Assembly: GCA_028872875.1 (NCBI GenBank) | Contig: JAGWOC010000006.1 | Location: forward strand, 1-64,000 | Origin: Chloroflexota bacterium | GTDB lineage: Bacteria; Chloroflexota; Dehalococcoidia; DSTF01; JACRBR01 | Direction: 5' to 3' | DNA length: 64,000 bases | Notes under the pieces: model-generated | What the model saw: only the letters and a program-made list of their open reading frames with translations | Databases searched by the model: none | What the model was told of the DNA's origin: nothing | In this document: positions 20,104-29,360 of the stretch, piece after piece | Layout of the letters: every line of letters starts with the position of its first letter | How positions within the stretch are numbered: the stretch's first letter is position 1 | Program-made: the position numbers and the translations under genes

Positions 20104-20699
20104 GAAGACACCGCCGCCCCGCGACGATCCGCGACCATCTGCTCCACGTAGCGTGCGATGATGTCCGTCTCGATATTCACCCGATCCCCCGGCCGCCGCA
20201 CGTGCAGGTTGGTGTGATCCTGCGTGTACTGCACGAGCGACACCGCGAACGAGCGGTCGTCCTTGTCCACCACCGTCAGACTGATGCCGTCAATCGCCAC
20301 CGGCCCCTTGACGATCATGTGCCGCAGGATGTCCGGCGGGGCGTCGAAGCGCGCCACGATCGCCTCGCCCTCCCGCGTGAACGACGCGACCGTCGCCGTC
20401 GCCTCGACGACGCCGCGCACGAGGTGGCCGCTGACGCGCCCGGCGAGCTGCAGCGAGCGCTCGAGGTTCACCGGGTCGCCCGGCTTGAGGTCGCCGAGGT
20501 TGCTGCGGCGGTAGGTCTCCGGCATCACGTTCGCCGAGAAGCCCTCCTCGTCGAAGTGCTTCGCCGTCAGGTCCACGCCGTTGACCGAGATGCTGTCGCC
20601 GAGGTTCGTGCCCCACAGCACCTTCTTCGCGGCGATCTTCAGCTCGCCCTCGCGGGCGCTGCGGACGCTGCCGACCTCTTCGATGATGCCGGTGAACAT
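20100..20699 (-). CDS. ribE: Riboflavin synthase alpha chain
   Basis: 199 residues starting [12 protein letters not shown], the invariant opening of riboflavin synthase. It contains two homologous lumazine-binding barrels (about 1-95 and 96-190), with the repeat-defining ISVNGVDLT and ISLTVV elements and the catalytic-site [15 protein letters not shown]. It dismutates two 6,7-dimethyl-8-ribityllumazine molecules to riboflavin. A GGAGGG lies 4 bases before the ATG. It is the first gene of the ribE-ribBA operon; the lumazine synthase gene is not in the window. Confidence 0.95.
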   Translation of the reverse strand: MFTGIIEEVGSVRSAREGELKIAAKKVLWGTNLGDSISVNGVDLTAKHFDEEGFSANVMPETYRRSNLGDLKPGDPVNLERSLQLAGRVSGHLVRGVVEATATVASFTREGEAIVARFDAPPDILRHMIVKGPVAIDGISLTVVDKDDRSFAVSLVQYTQDHTNLHVRRPGDRVNIETDIIARYVEQMVADRRGAAVSS

Positions 20700-20720
20700 C
20701 AACCCTCCGGAGTTCGTGTC

Positions 20721-20749
20721 ATGCTAACAATAAGTACCCAACGCGTCAA
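20721..20749 (-). promoter_or_regulatory. Sigma-70-type promoter of ribE-ribBA
   Basis: On the minus strand: TTGACG (20744-20749), 17-base spacer and TAGCAT (20721-20726). The predicted start, near 20714, leaves only about 15 untranslated bases before the ribE ATG, so there is no room for an FMN riboswitch downstream of this promoter. Confidence 0.6.
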
Positions 20750-20961
20750 TCGCTGGCCGACGGTCCTGCGGAAATCGCAGGGGCCAACCGATCACCGGGC
20801 GAAAACCTTCGCATTGCCACTGCAGCCGGATCTTCGAGCGCCCTGCCGCCGTCCCTCATTGTACCCGTCACGCCGGCACGGCACGACGGGGCCAGATTGA
20901 CAGCACACGCCCATCGATGGGAAGCTGACGCCCAACTACAGGGCTGTGCAGGAGGATCATC

Positions 20962-22275
20962 ATGGACTGGCGCACACGCTATGCGGATCGCCTGGTGGCC
21001 GCCGAGGACGCGGCGCGCGTCGTGGCCTCCGGCGACAAGGTGTGGGTCGGCATGTTCACCAGCAACCCGGAGACGCTCGCGACCGCACTCTACGCGCGCA
21101 AGGACGAGCTGCGCGGCGTGACGATCCACCACTACGTCTCGCCGTTCGTCTGGGCGACCCCCGAATCCGCCGGCGCGTTCACGCTCGTCAGCGCGTTCAC
21201 GACGCCGGCCGACCGCGGCCAGGTAAACGCCGGCACGGCCGAGTATCTGCCGCTCGGCAACTTCCGCGAGAGCTGGATCAAGGAGGCGGTCGGCCCCTTC
21301 GATGTCGCGCTTGTCAAGACGTCGCCGCCGGACGAGCACGGCTACATGAGCTTCGGCAGCGCGCTCTGGGCAAACCGCACGATGTGCGACGTTTCGCGCC
21401 AGATCGTCTGCGAGGTCGACGAGCGCCTCATCCGCACCTACGGCGAGAACTACCTGCACATCTCCGAGGTCACGCGACTCGCCGAGCACCGCGTGGCCGA
21501 CGACCGGGAGCCGCCGATCCCGCCGCGCACGGACGAGGTGATCCTGGCCGCCGAGGTGATCTGCACCCTCGTCGCGAGCGAGCTGGTGCGCGACGGCGAC
21601 ACGTTGCAGATGGGCATCGGCGACGTCACGTCCGCGATGGCGCTCTATCTTGGCGACAAGCATGACCTGGGCATCCAGACGGAGCTGATCACCGGCGGCG
21701 TGGCCGCGCTCGTCGAGCAGGGCGTGGTGACGGGCAGGCGCAAGGACGTCGCGCCGGGCAGGGTCGTCGGGTCGGCCCTGGTGCAGGTGCCGCGCGAGGA
21801 GCTGGAGATGGTGCATCAGAACCCCCGGTTCGAGCTGTGGGACTTCTGCCACACCGACGACCTGCGCACCCTCGTCCGCGAGACGAACCTCGTCGCCATC
21901 AACAACGCGCTCCAGATCGACCTCACCGGCCAGGTCACCGCCGAGACCCTGAACGGACAGGTCTACAGCGGGCCGGGCGGGCAGAGCGTGTTCGCGGCCG
22001 CGGCATCGTACAGCGAGGGCGGGCGCTCGATCATCGCTGTGCCGTCCAGCTCGACGGTGGCGGGCGAGCGCTGCTCCCGCATCGTCCCGTTTCTGGCGCC
22101 GGGCTCGATGGTGACGGTGCCGCGCACGTTCGTCGACTACGTGGTGACCGAACACGGCATCGCCACGCTCCGCGGCAAGACCGTGCGTCAGCGCACGGAG
22201 GAGATGATCGCCATCGCGCACCCGGACTTCCGCGCCGAGCTGCGGACCGAGGCCCAGCGGCTACGCTACCTCTGA
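20962..22275 (+). CDS. Acetyl-CoA hydrolase/transferase family CoA transferase (4-hydroxybutyrate CoA-transferase-like)
   Basis: 437 residues, ATG after GGAGGATCATC. It is a class I CoA transferase with two similar halves: the N-terminal half begins KVWVGMFTSNPETLATAL; the C-terminal half has LQMGIGDVTSAMALYLG followed by the catalytic Glu in GIQTELITGG. The last part has AVPSSSTVAGERCSRIVP and the HGIATLRGKT signature common to 4-hydroxybutyrate and acetate CoA-transferases. It moves CoA between acetyl-CoA and a carboxylic acid in the cytoplasm. Its own ribosome-binding site and the divergent ribE promoter indicate an independent unit. Confidence 0.88.
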   Translation: MDWRTRYADRLVAAEDAARVVASGDKVWVGMFTSNPETLATALYARKDELRGVTIHHYVSPFVWATPESAGAFTLVSAFTTPADRGQVNAGTAEYLPLGNFRESWIKEAVGPFDVALVKTSPPDEHGYMSFGSALWANRTMCDVSRQIVCEVDERLIRTYGENYLHISEVTRLAEHRVADDREPPIPPRTDEVILAAEVICTLVASELVRDGDTLQMGIGDVTSAMALYLGDKHDLGIQTELITGGVAALVEQGVVTGRRKDVAPGRVVGSALVQVPREELEMVHQNPRFELWDFCHTDDLRTLVRETNLVAINNALQIDLTGQVTAETLNGQVYSGPGGQSVFAAAASYSEGGRSIIAVPSSSTVAGERCSRIVPFLAPGSMVTVPRTFVDYVVTEHGIATLRGKTVRQRTEEMIAIAHPDFRAELRTEAQRLRYL

Positions 22276-22284
22276 GGCCGGGCG

Positions 22285-23388
22285 TCAGGCATCGCCGCGC
22301 GCCGCGACGTACCCCACGATCGCGACGTCATCACCGAGGCGCTGTACCTCCACGTCGTGCAGCGCGATCGCGTCCGCCATGCGCGCGACGCCCGTCCCGG
22401 CCACCGCCGGGTAGCGCATGCCGCCGACGATCTTCGGCGCGATAATCGCGTGCACCTTATCGGCGAGCCCGGCGGCGAACAGGCTCGCGTGCAGCACGCC
22501 GCCGCCCTCGACCAGCAGCGTCAGCACGCCGCGCTCGCCCAGCGCGCGCAGCAGCGCCGCCAGGTCGACGCGCCCGCGCGCGTCCGGCGGCAGCACGAGC
22601 GCCTCCGCGCCCGCGCGCTCGACCGCCGCGCGCCAGTCCGGCGGCGAAGCCCCGGTCGTCGCGATCAGCGTCGCTCCGCCCGGGCTGAGCACCTTCGCGT
22701 CGAGCGGCGTGCGCCCGCGCGAGTCGGCGACGACGCGCAGCGGCTGCCGCGCGGCGGCGACGCCCCCCGGCCGCGCGGTGAGCCGCGGGTCGTCGAGGAG
22801 CACGTTGTTGACGCCGCACAGGATCGCGTCGACGCGCGTGCGAAACTCGTGCGCCCAGGCGCGCGCCGCCTCGCCCGCGACCCAGCGCGAGTCCCCGCTC
22901 GATGCCGCGATCTTGCCGTCGAGCGTAGCCGCGAACTTCGCGACGACGAACGGCAGTCCGGTCGCGCAGTACTTCACGTACCCCTCGAGCAGCCGGCGCG
23001 ACTCCGCCTCGCCGTCGCCGACCGTGACCTCGATGCCGGCCGCACGCAGCGCGTCCACGCCGCGCCCCGCGACCAGCGGGTTCGGGTCGAGCGTCGCCGC
23101 GTGCACCGCGCGCACACCGGCCGCGATCAGCGCGTCGGTGCACGGCGGCGTGCGCCCGGTATGCGCGTGGGGCTCGAGCGTGACGTACGCGACGGCGCCG
23201 CGCGCGGCGTCGCCAGCCGCGCGCAGCGCCACCACCTCGGCGTGCGCCTGTCCGGGTGGCTGCGTCGCGCCCTCGCCGACGACGCGGCCTTCGCGCACGA
23301 GGACGCAGCCGACGCTCGGGTTCGGACTCGTGCTGCCCAGCACGGAGGCCGCCAGCTCCAGCGCCCGCCGCATGTACTCCGATGTCAT
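22285..23388 (-). CDS. ribD: Bifunctional riboflavin biosynthesis deaminase/reductase
   Basis: 367 residues. The N-terminal cytidine-deaminase-like domain has the zinc/catalytic HAE (GQAHAEVVAL) and LEPHAHTGRTPPC; the C-terminal DHFR-like reductase begins near PFVVAKFAATLDGKIA and carries LLVEGGGVLH. It converts the pyrimidinone product of GTP cyclohydrolase II toward the lumazine precursor. The first zinc Cys of the usual LEPC-x-H is His here (CAC codon); the second Cys is retained. TATCCT lies 6 bases before the ATG, suggesting a leaderless message. It converges with the CoA-transferase gene and is separate from ribE-ribBA. Confidence 0.93.
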   Translation of the reverse strand: MTSEYMRRALELAASVLGSTSPNPSVGCVLVREGRVVGEGATQPPGQAHAEVVALRAAGDAARGAVAYVTLEPHAHTGRTPPCTDALIAAGVRAVHAATLDPNPLVAGRGVDALRAAGIEVTVGDGEAESRRLLEGYVKYCATGLPFVVAKFAATLDGKIAASSGDSRWVAGEAARAWAHEFRTRVDAILCGVNNVLLDDPRLTARPGGVAAARQPLRVVADSRGRTPLDAKVLSPGGATLIATTGASPPDWRAAVERAGAEALVLPPDARGRVDLAALLRALGERGVLTLLVEGGGVLHASLFAAGLADKVHAIIAPKIVGGMRYPAVAGTGVARMADAIALHDVEVQRLGDDVAIVGYVAARGDA

Positions 23389-23394
23389 GCTCGC

Positions 23395-23400
23395 AGGATA
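23395..23400 (-). promoter_or_regulatory. Candidate -10 of leaderless ribD transcript
   Basis: TATCCT on the minus strand, 6 bases before the ribD ATG. No clear -35 box or ribosome-binding site is present. Confidence 0.4.
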
Positions 23401-23428
23401 ACCCGCCCGCGCGCCACGCCCTTGCGGC

Positions 23429-24664
23429 TCATGGACGAAGCGGCGGCGAGCCCGTGGCCAGCCGCCGGTACAGCGCGTCCATCTTCGCCATCTCGCGCTC
23501 GTTCAGCCCTCGCTCCTCGACGATCCGCCGGTTCAGCTCTACCGCCCGCCTGCGCAGCCCGCTGTCGCGCAGCGCCCGCTCGATGCGCCCGGCGAGCAGG
23601 TCCTGACGATGCAGGGGCACGCGAAGGCCGTTGACGCCGTCCTCGACCAGTTCGCGCTGCGTCGGCAGGTCCGACACGATCGGGAAGCAGCCGGCGGCCA
23701 TCGCCTGCAGGAGCGCAACCGAGGTCCCGTCCGACGACGGCACTGAAACGAAGACGTCGGCGGCGTGCAGGGCATCGCGGAACGACGCCCGGTCGAGGAA
23801 TCCGGCGAACTCGACCGCAGCGCCCAGCGCCGCCGCCGCGCGCCGCAGCTCCGCGGTCTGCGACCCGCCGTGCGCGACGACGAGCCTCGCGCCCGGCGCT
23901 GCCGCGCGCACGCGCGCGAACGCCGCGATGATCTCGTCGACGTTGTAGAGCGGCTCGTGGGCGCGCGTGCTCAGCACGCACGGCGTCCGCGACGGCTCCG
24001 GCGGGCGCACGTTGACCGAACGTCCGACCTCCTCCATGAAGAAGCGGTCAGCGCCGAGCGTCACCAGCTCGACGCGCTCTCGCGGCGCGCCAAGCGCGAC
24101 AAGCCGCTCCGCCATGTAACCGTTGTTCGACGTCAGCAGGTCCGCCCGCCGGATCGTCCACTTCGCGATCGCGCGCGACAGCGGATCACGCTCGGGCTCG
24201 ACGAGCACATCCGATCCCCAGCACGTCACGACGTACGGATGGAAGCCCGCCGCCGCGCCGTAGAACCCGTGCTCGACGAGGAAGTGGGCGTGCAGCACAT
24301 CCGGCGCGATCGCGCGCACGACGCGCGCCAGTCCCGCGCGCCGGTAGCGCAGCGCCTGCGCCAGCCGGAGGAGCCCGCGCGGCACGCGGGCGAGCATCGG
24401 CGAAGCACCGCCGGCCGGCCGCGCGGCGTACGCGCCTCGCGGCCCCGGCCGCAGCACGTGCACCGTGACGCCGTCGAGCGGCTCCGCCGGCTCGTAGAAG
24501 CTGATCGCGTGCACGTCGTGCCCGCGGTCGACGGACGAGCGCAGCCACGCGCGCGTGTGCACGCCGTCGAAGTCGCCGAGCACGGCGATCCGCAGCCCGG
24601 GCGGGCCGCCGACAGGCCCGTCTGGGTATGACTTCCTCGCCGGAGTCTCGCCTGCCGCCGCCAA
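23429..24664 (-). CDS. Family 4 glycosyltransferase
   Basis: About 411 residues; the start is placed at TTG 24664, just past the flippase stop, because the conserved GT-B N-domain starts soon after (LRIAVLGDFDGVHTRAW). The N-domain ends near PYVVTCWGSDVLVEPE. The C-domain shows VLSTRAHEPLYNVDEIIAAF and the nucleotide-sugar pocket SVPSSDGTSVALLQAMAAG, where the usual E-x7-E is S/D-G-T-S-x-A-L-L-Q-A. It transfers a sugar from a nucleotide or lipid donor onto a surface polysaccharide. Last gene of a four-gene minus-strand cluster. Confidence 0.85.
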   Translation of the reverse strand: MAAAGETPARKSYPDGPVGGPPGLRIAVLGDFDGVHTRAWLRSSVDRGHDVHAISFYEPAEPLDGVTVHVLRPGPRGAYAARPAGGASPMLARVPRGLLRLAQALRYRRAGLARVVRAIAPDVLHAHFLVEHGFYGAAAGFHPYVVTCWGSDVLVEPERDPLSRAIAKWTIRRADLLTSNNGYMAERLVALGAPRERVELVTLGADRFFMEEVGRSVNVRPPEPSRTPCVLSTRAHEPLYNVDEIIAAFARVRAAAPGARLVVAHGGSQTAELRRAAAALGAAVEFAGFLDRASFRDALHAADVFVSVPSSDGTSVALLQAMAAGCFPIVSDLPTQRELVEDGVNGLRVPLHRQDLLAGRIERALRDSGLRRRAVELNRRIVEERGLNEREMAKMDALYRRLATGSPPLRP

Positions 24665-24666
24665 CG

Positions 24667-26076
24667 TCAGCCACCCGCCCGGCCATACGGCCCGTCCGGG
24701 CGCGCCGCTTCCGGCTCTGCCGCCGACGGGCGCCCGAACCGCGAGACCACGCCGCGCGCCGCGTCGATGTAGAGCCGGGCGTCGCCGGCGCGCGGCACGA
24801 CCGCGCCGAGCACCGGCTGCCCCGAGATCCGCCGGTATGCGTACAGCGCCACGCAGAAGTGCGCCGTGTACGCCAGCGACGACGCCCCCGCCGCGCCGTT
24901 CACGCCGAAGGCCGGCACCAGCACGAACAGCGCGACCAGCGTGACCGCGAGCGACGCCACCGTGATCATCGTGTTCACCAGCGGCCGTCCCTGGCTGAAG
25001 ATGTAGCTCGTCAGCACCTTCGAACCGGTGAGCGCCACCGTCCCCGGCAGCAGCCACCACAGCGCCTGTACCGAGCCGCGGAAGCCGCTGCCGAACACCG
25101 CCGGGATGACGAATGCCGCGGCCGCGGCGAGCGCCGCCGCGCCGAGCGCCGCGACCAGCATCGTGTTGCGGCAGGCCACCGGCGCGATCGCGCGCGCCTC
25201 ATCGGGGTCGGCCGAGGTGAGCCGCGGCACCAGCACGATCGCCACCGCGTTCGCCAGCAGGAACACCGCCTCGCTCATCGATACGCCGACCGCGTAGATG
25301 CCCACGCCCGCCAGCCCGACGAAGCCGCGGACGATGTACTGGTCGAGCCGGTAGTTCAGCATCTGCAGCGCGTTCCCGCTCTCGCCCTGCACGCCGAAGC
25401 GCGCCAGCCGCCGGATCGTCGCGAGCCTCGGCCGCACGATCTGCGCCACGTCGACGTTCCGCAGGCCGATGCGCAGCAGCGCGAAGCCGGCCACGCAGAC
25501 GTGCGCGCCCGTCCAGAAGACGATCACCTGCTCCGGCGTCGGGCTGCCCACGCCCATCGCGACCGCCACGAGCGTCAGCACGACGAGCGGCTGGATCACC
25601 GTCGCGATGCCCATCTCGACGAAGCGGCTCAGTCCCTGCAGGATCAGCCGCAGTATCGCCGAGTACACCAGCGCCGGCACCGCGAAGATGAACAGCCAGA
25701 CCGGCACGCCACCGCCGATTGCGCCCGTGCCGATGAACGGCGCCACCGCCGCGACGAGCGCCGCCGTCACCGCCAGTGACCACAGCACGCTGACGTGCGC
25801 CGCCGCGACGATGTCGCGCAGCGCCATCTCGCGCCGGTTGATGTAGTAGATCGCCGCGCTGCCGATCCCCAGCCCGAGCACGAGCTGCGCGAAGCCCGCC
25901 GACAGCACGAAGATCGCGTAGACGCCGCGCCCGCTCGGCCCCAGCGCCCGCGCGACGAGCGCGCCCTGCGCGAACGCCAGCGCCCCGTCGACCGCATACG
26001 TCGCCAGCACGACGTTGACGTGCCGGAGGAACGAAGGTGCGGGCAGTGGCGCCGTTTCGGGCAGATCCTCGGTCAT
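24667..26076 (-). CDS. Polysaccharide flippase (Wzx/MATE-like oligosaccharide exporter)
   Basis: 469 residues from ATG 26076, with about twelve hydrophobic segments spread through the protein. Typical flippase features are the N-terminal VALAFAQGALVARALGPSGRG-like loop (here GALAFAQGALVARALGPSG), the central LDQYIVRGFVGLAGVGIYAVG and the late YIFSQGRPLVNT. It would flip lipid-linked sugar units across the inner membrane. The tail (about 435-469) is hydrophilic. A TACAAT hexamer 7 bases before the ATG suggests a separate leaderless start, even though the gene lies within a same-strand cluster. Confidence 0.85.
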   Translation of the reverse strand: MTEDLPETAPLPAPSFLRHVNVVLATYAVDGALAFAQGALVARALGPSGRGVYAIFVLSAGFAQLVLGLGIGSAAIYYINRREMALRDIVAAAHVSVLWSLAVTAALVAAVAPFIGTGAIGGGVPVWLFIFAVPALVYSAILRLILQGLSRFVEMGIATVIQPLVVLTLVAVAMGVGSPTPEQVIVFWTGAHVCVAGFALLRIGLRNVDVAQIVRPRLATIRRLARFGVQGESGNALQMLNYRLDQYIVRGFVGLAGVGIYAVGVSMSEAVFLLANAVAIVLVPRLTSADPDEARAIAPVACRNTMLVAALGAAALAAAAAFVIPAVFGSGFRGSVQALWWLLPGTVALTGSKVLTSYIFSQGRPLVNTMITVASLAVTLVALFVLVPAFGVNGAAGASSLAYTAHFCVALYAYRRISGQPVLGAVVPRAGDARLYIDAARGVVSRFGRPSAAEPEAARPDGPYGRAGG

Positions 26077-26083
26077 CGCCGGG

Positions 26084-26089
26084 ATTGTA
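26084..26089 (-). promoter_or_regulatory. Candidate -10 of leaderless flippase transcript
   Basis: TACAAT on the minus strand, 7 bases before the ATG at 26076. No ribosome-binding site and no clear -35 are visible. Confidence 0.4.
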
Positions 26090-26133
26090 TCGGGCGGACA
26101 GGAGGCGCGACGCGGCACACCGGCCCCGTGGGG

Positions 26134-27477
26134 CTACGCGCCGACGCCGCGAGGCGGCCGCACCAGCTCCTCGACCGCCGCGATCTCCGCCCCCATGCGC
26201 TGCTCCCACGTCCAGAAGTGCAGCCGCGCGTACGCCGACGCGGCCGCCCCCAGACGCTCGCGCTGCGCGTCATCACCGGCCAGCGTCACGAGCAGGTCCG
26301 CCAGCCGCTCTTCCATGGGCTTCACGACGCCGGACCGCTGCGAACTGTCGATGAGCCGCCCCGTCGCGCCGTCGGCGATCAGCTCGCGCGTGTCGCCCGC
26401 GTCCACCGCGACGATGCACATCCCGCACGCCATCGCCTCCAGCAGCGGGTTGCCGACGTTCGACAGGTCCGCCACCGCCAGGAACACGTCCGATGCGTGC
26501 ATGAAGCGCATCACGTCGCGCTGCGGCACCGCGCCGGCGAAGCGTACCGCGTCCGCGACGCCGAGCGACCGCGCCAGGGCCTCGAGCCGCGCGCGCTCCT
26601 CGCCGTCGCCCACGACGAGCAGCGTCGCGCCCGGCACCCAGGCGCGCACCCGCGGCAGCGCCCGCACCGCCCGGTCGACGCGCTTCCACGCCGCCAGCCG
26701 CGACGCCGTCAGCATGACGAACCCGTCCGGGGCGATGCCCAGCGACGCCCGCGCGGCCGCGCGCTCCTCCGCCGTCGCCGGATGCAGCCGGTCGAGGTCG
26801 AGCCCGTTGCGCCAGAACCGCACGCGCCCCTTCGATGCCGGGTTCAGCCGCGCCAGCACCTCGTCCCCCTGCGTCCCGTCGTCCGTCATGATGTAGAGGC
26901 CGGCGCGCGTCTTGAGCGCCAGCGCCTCCTCGTACCGGCGCCAGTACAGCAGCCGGTCGCTGAGTGCGGGGTACATCACGGTCCCCTGGAAGCGCGCGAC
27001 GAGCGGCAGCCGGAAGCCCCGCCGCCGCAACACGCGCGCCGCCAGCACCGCGTGCGCCTCGTACGCGTACAGGACGTCAAACGCGCCCGGTTCCGCGCCC
27101 AGCAGGTGCTCCGCGCGCTTCGCCGCAAGCCACGGGAACGCCACCGCGAACCGCAGCTTCTGGTCGATGCGCTCGACCGCCGCCCAGACGGACCGAGCGG
27201 CGGGCAGCCGCGGCAGCGCCGGCACCCGCTCGTGCAGGTCGCGCACGCTCGGCATGTGGAAGGTGTGGAAGCGGACGTTCGCGATCTCCGGCCGCGACTC
27301 CGGCGAAGGCTTCGGCTTCGCTGCTTCGTAGAAGTGGTTCGCGCCGATGTCCGGCAGCACCGCATCGACCGTGTGCCCTGCCTCGCCGTACGCCCGCAGC
27401 GTGCGTTCGAGCGTCGGCGCCCCCTTCCCCTGGTCGAGCGACCACACGTCGAGCGCGCAGATCATGAGGATTCGCAT
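26134..27477 (-). CDS. Family 4 glycosyltransferase
   Basis: 447 residues. The GT-B N-domain starts MRILMICALDVWSLDQGKGA and has a long helical insert. The C-domain contains VMLTASRLAAWKRVDRAVRA (phosphate-binding loop), the strand LLVVGDGEERARLEAL and the donor pocket VADLSNVGNPLLEAMACG with the E of the E-x7-E pair in LLEAM. This is a typical capsular/exopolysaccharide glycosyltransferase. It sits between the Wzz-like gene and the flippase on the same strand and likely extends the repeat unit. Confidence 0.88.
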   Translation of the reverse strand: MRILMICALDVWSLDQGKGAPTLERTLRAYGEAGHTVDAVLPDIGANHFYEAAKPKPSPESRPEIANVRFHTFHMPSVRDLHERVPALPRLPAARSVWAAVERIDQKLRFAVAFPWLAAKRAEHLLGAEPGAFDVLYAYEAHAVLAARVLRRRGFRLPLVARFQGTVMYPALSDRLLYWRRYEEALALKTRAGLYIMTDDGTQGDEVLARLNPASKGRVRFWRNGLDLDRLHPATAEERAAARASLGIAPDGFVMLTASRLAAWKRVDRAVRALPRVRAWVPGATLLVVGDGEERARLEALARSLGVADAVRFAGAVPQRDVMRFMHASDVFLAVADLSNVGNPLLEAMACGMCIVAVDAGDTRELIADGATGRLIDSSQRSGVVKPMEERLADLLVTLAGDDAQRERLGAAASAYARLHFWTWEQRMGAEIAAVEELVRPPRGVGA

Positions 27478-27510
27478 GTCAATGGCCGCGGGAAGCGGTG
27501 CCGGCGGTTT

Positions 27511-27550
27511 GCTGTCTGTCTGTTGTCTGTCGTCTGTTGTCTGTCGTGCG
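27511..27550. repeat. TGTCTGTCGTCTGT degenerate tandem repeat
   Basis: Runs of TGTCTG, TTGTCTGTCG and TCTGTTGTCTGTCG fill the gap between the Wzz-like gene and the glycosyltransferase, and thin out toward 27610. Strand-asymmetric pyrimidine-rich composition differs from the GC-rich surroundings. It has no spacer structure and is not a CRISPR array. Confidence 0.6.
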
Positions 27551-27613
27551 CCGTCTGCGCATTGGCGCCTGCGTCCGTCGTCTGCCGCCGTTTGTTCTCG
27601 TGTTCTCTGTTCT

Positions 27614-28480
27614 TTACCCGTCGTCGCCCGCGCGGCCGCCGCCCGCGCCGCGCGCGCGGAACGCCGGCCGCGCGTCGATCGGCTCCGGCGACGACGTGAC
27701 GCCGCGCCGCCGCGCCGCGACGTCGAGCGCCAGCGCCCCCAGCACCCCCGCGAGCAAACCGATCGCCACCGCCGCTCCCAGCCGCCCCGGCGTCGAGCCT
27801 AATCCCGTCCGCTCCTCGCGCGCCGGAATCGGAAACACCGCCTGCGCCGTCATCGTCCGCGCGACGACCTCGTACGACTGGGCGAGCTGCGACGCCGTCT
27901 CGTAGTTCGCCTCGGCCGCCTTGAGCTGCTGCTGCGCGGCCGTGTCGCCCGGCGCCGCCGCAGCCGCGGCCGCCTGCTGCTCAAGCTGCGCCCGCGCCTC
28001 ATCGAGCTGGCGCGCGTACGGCGCCGCGAGCAGCCGCTCGAGCGCCGGCGTCTGCTGTGCCGCGGCGTCCGCGAACGCCTGCTGCCACGCCCGCGCGATA
28101 CCGAGCGCCCCGGCGCCGGTCACCCGGAACTCGATCTCCGGCCGGTTGAACTGCGCCTGGGCCGAGAGCCGCGGCTGTAGTTGCGCGGTGGCGAGCCCCG
28201 TCCGCTGCGCGACGTCTCGCAGCACCTGGTCGCTCGTCGCCAGCTTGGCGTAGTCGAAGGGCGAAGGCAGCACCGCCGGCCCGAAGAGCGGCGGCAGCGC
28301 GTCAACGAGCACCGTCGAGCGGAACCGCGCGTCGCCCGATGTGGGCCACAACGCTCCGGTGATCAGCGCAACCGCGACCGCGACGGCAACGGCGGCGACG
28401 GGGAGCCAGAGATAGCGCCGGATCGCGCCCCAATCGCGCGACACGCCGCCCGCGCGTCCCTGCCCGATGCCTGCTCTCAA
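27614..28480 (-). CDS. Wzz-like polysaccharide chain-length determinant
   Basis: About 288 residues from TTG 28480 (AGGAG upstream). Topology is that of Wzz/polysaccharide co-polymerases: a transmembrane segment near 24-44 (YLWLPVAAVAVAVAVALITG), a periplasmic domain with long Ala/Gln-rich coiled coils (about 140-215) and a second transmembrane segment near 245-265 (GAAVAIGLLAGVLGALALDV). There is no C-terminal tyrosine-kinase domain; the tail is short and basic. It should control chain length or export of the polysaccharide made by the downstream glycosyltransferases and flippase. First gene of the cluster. Confidence 0.8.
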   Translation of the reverse strand: MRAGIGQGRAGGVSRDWGAIRRYLWLPVAAVAVAVAVALITGALWPTSGDARFRSTVLVDALPPLFGPAVLPSPFDYAKLATSDQVLRDVAQRTGLATAQLQPRLSAQAQFNRPEIEFRVTGAGALGIARAWQQAFADAAAQQTPALERLLAAPYARQLDEARAQLEQQAAAAAAAPGDTAAQQQLKAAEANYETASQLAQSYEVVARTMTAQAVFPIPAREERTGLGSTPGRLGAAVAIGLLAGVLGALALDVAARRRGVTSSPEPIDARPAFRARGAGGGRAGDDG

Positions 28481-28705
28481 GCCCTGCTCCTGCCCGCCGC
28501 GTTCGAGTGTAGGGGCAAGCGGATCGATCGTCAATCGGCCAGGCGCCGCACGCGGCTGCACCGGCGGCGCCACCCGCCGTTGTCCTGCCGGCGGCCCCTA
28601 TGCTACGATCGGCATCGCCACGTATTGGTGTTCCCCGATCCTCAGAAGCGAGCCTGCGCCCGAAGCCTGCTTCGCGCGGCAGCGACAGAACGAGTGGCTT
28701 CGGCG

Positions 28706-29286
28706 ATGCGATGCGCACTGGCGGCCGTGCTGGCTCTCACCTTCGTCGCCGGAGGCTCCGGCGTTGGCGCGCACGCGACGGGCGCGATCGCCCCGACGAT
28801 CGTGAGCCGTCTGGCCGACGCGTCCCGGCACGAGATCACCGGTGGCGAGATCGCCAGCGGCGAAGCCCTGCTCGTTCTCGCCACCGTCGGCGGTAGCGGC
28901 GCCCCATCTACAGGCGGCGTCACCGTCGACCGCTACGACGCCGCCGATTGCTCCGGCCCGGCGACGAGCGGCGCCTCCGTCCCGCTCACCACCCAGGGCG
29001 TCCCGGCCGCTCACGCGGCGGATCTCTCGAACGCCGCCGGCTGGGACAGCGCCACCACCTGGAACTCGAACAGCCAGGATGCGCCGTCATGCGCGCCGAC
29101 GTGAACGGCGACGGCGTCGCCAACATCCTCGACCTTGCGGCCACCGCATCGCAGTACAGCCAGGCCGTGCCGCCGGCGCGCGCCCGCTACGACCAGGGCC
29201 GGCCGCCCTTCGACTGCGTGATCAACATTCTCGACCTGGCGAAGATGGCCGCGGTCTATGGCCAGAGCGTCACCGGTTGCCCGTAG
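28706..29286 (+). pseudogene. Secreted dockerin-like protein, frameshifted near 29092
   Basis: The first part (28706-29104) encodes a signal peptide (MRCALAAVLALTFVAGGSG) and a secreted domain ending in a Trp/Ser/Asn-rich stretch. It stops at 29102 just as a dockerin-type calcium repeat starts in another frame: DVNGDGVANILDLAATASQY, then a second INILDLAKMAAVYG to 29286. Removing one GC from the GCGCGC run at 29091-29096 would join the frames as SC-ADVNGDG. So this is a frameshifted gene, a sequencing or assembly error, or a slippage site. Dockerin-like repeats bind calcium and, in cellulosome systems, cohesins; no cohesin gene is nearby. Confidence 0.6.
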
Positions 29287-29360
29287 GCGCGCACTTTCCG
29301 GCTCCCCGCCACACAGGCCAAAGAACGCACCGTGGGCTGGTGTCCCACCGGCGGTCGCGC

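Noticed and set aside
18703-20151. 482-codon plus-strand frame opposite ribBA
   Set aside because: Antisense to ribBA with no recognisable domain; explained by high GC codon bias.
20703-20890. FMN riboswitch upstream of ribE
   Set aside because: I could not align the conserved RFN elements, and a good promoter at 20721-20749 places the transcript start about 15 bases before the gene, leaving no room for it.
27511-27550. CRISPR-like TGTCTG repeats
   Set aside because: Units are short, degenerate and without spacers or cas genes; simple tandem slippage is more likely.
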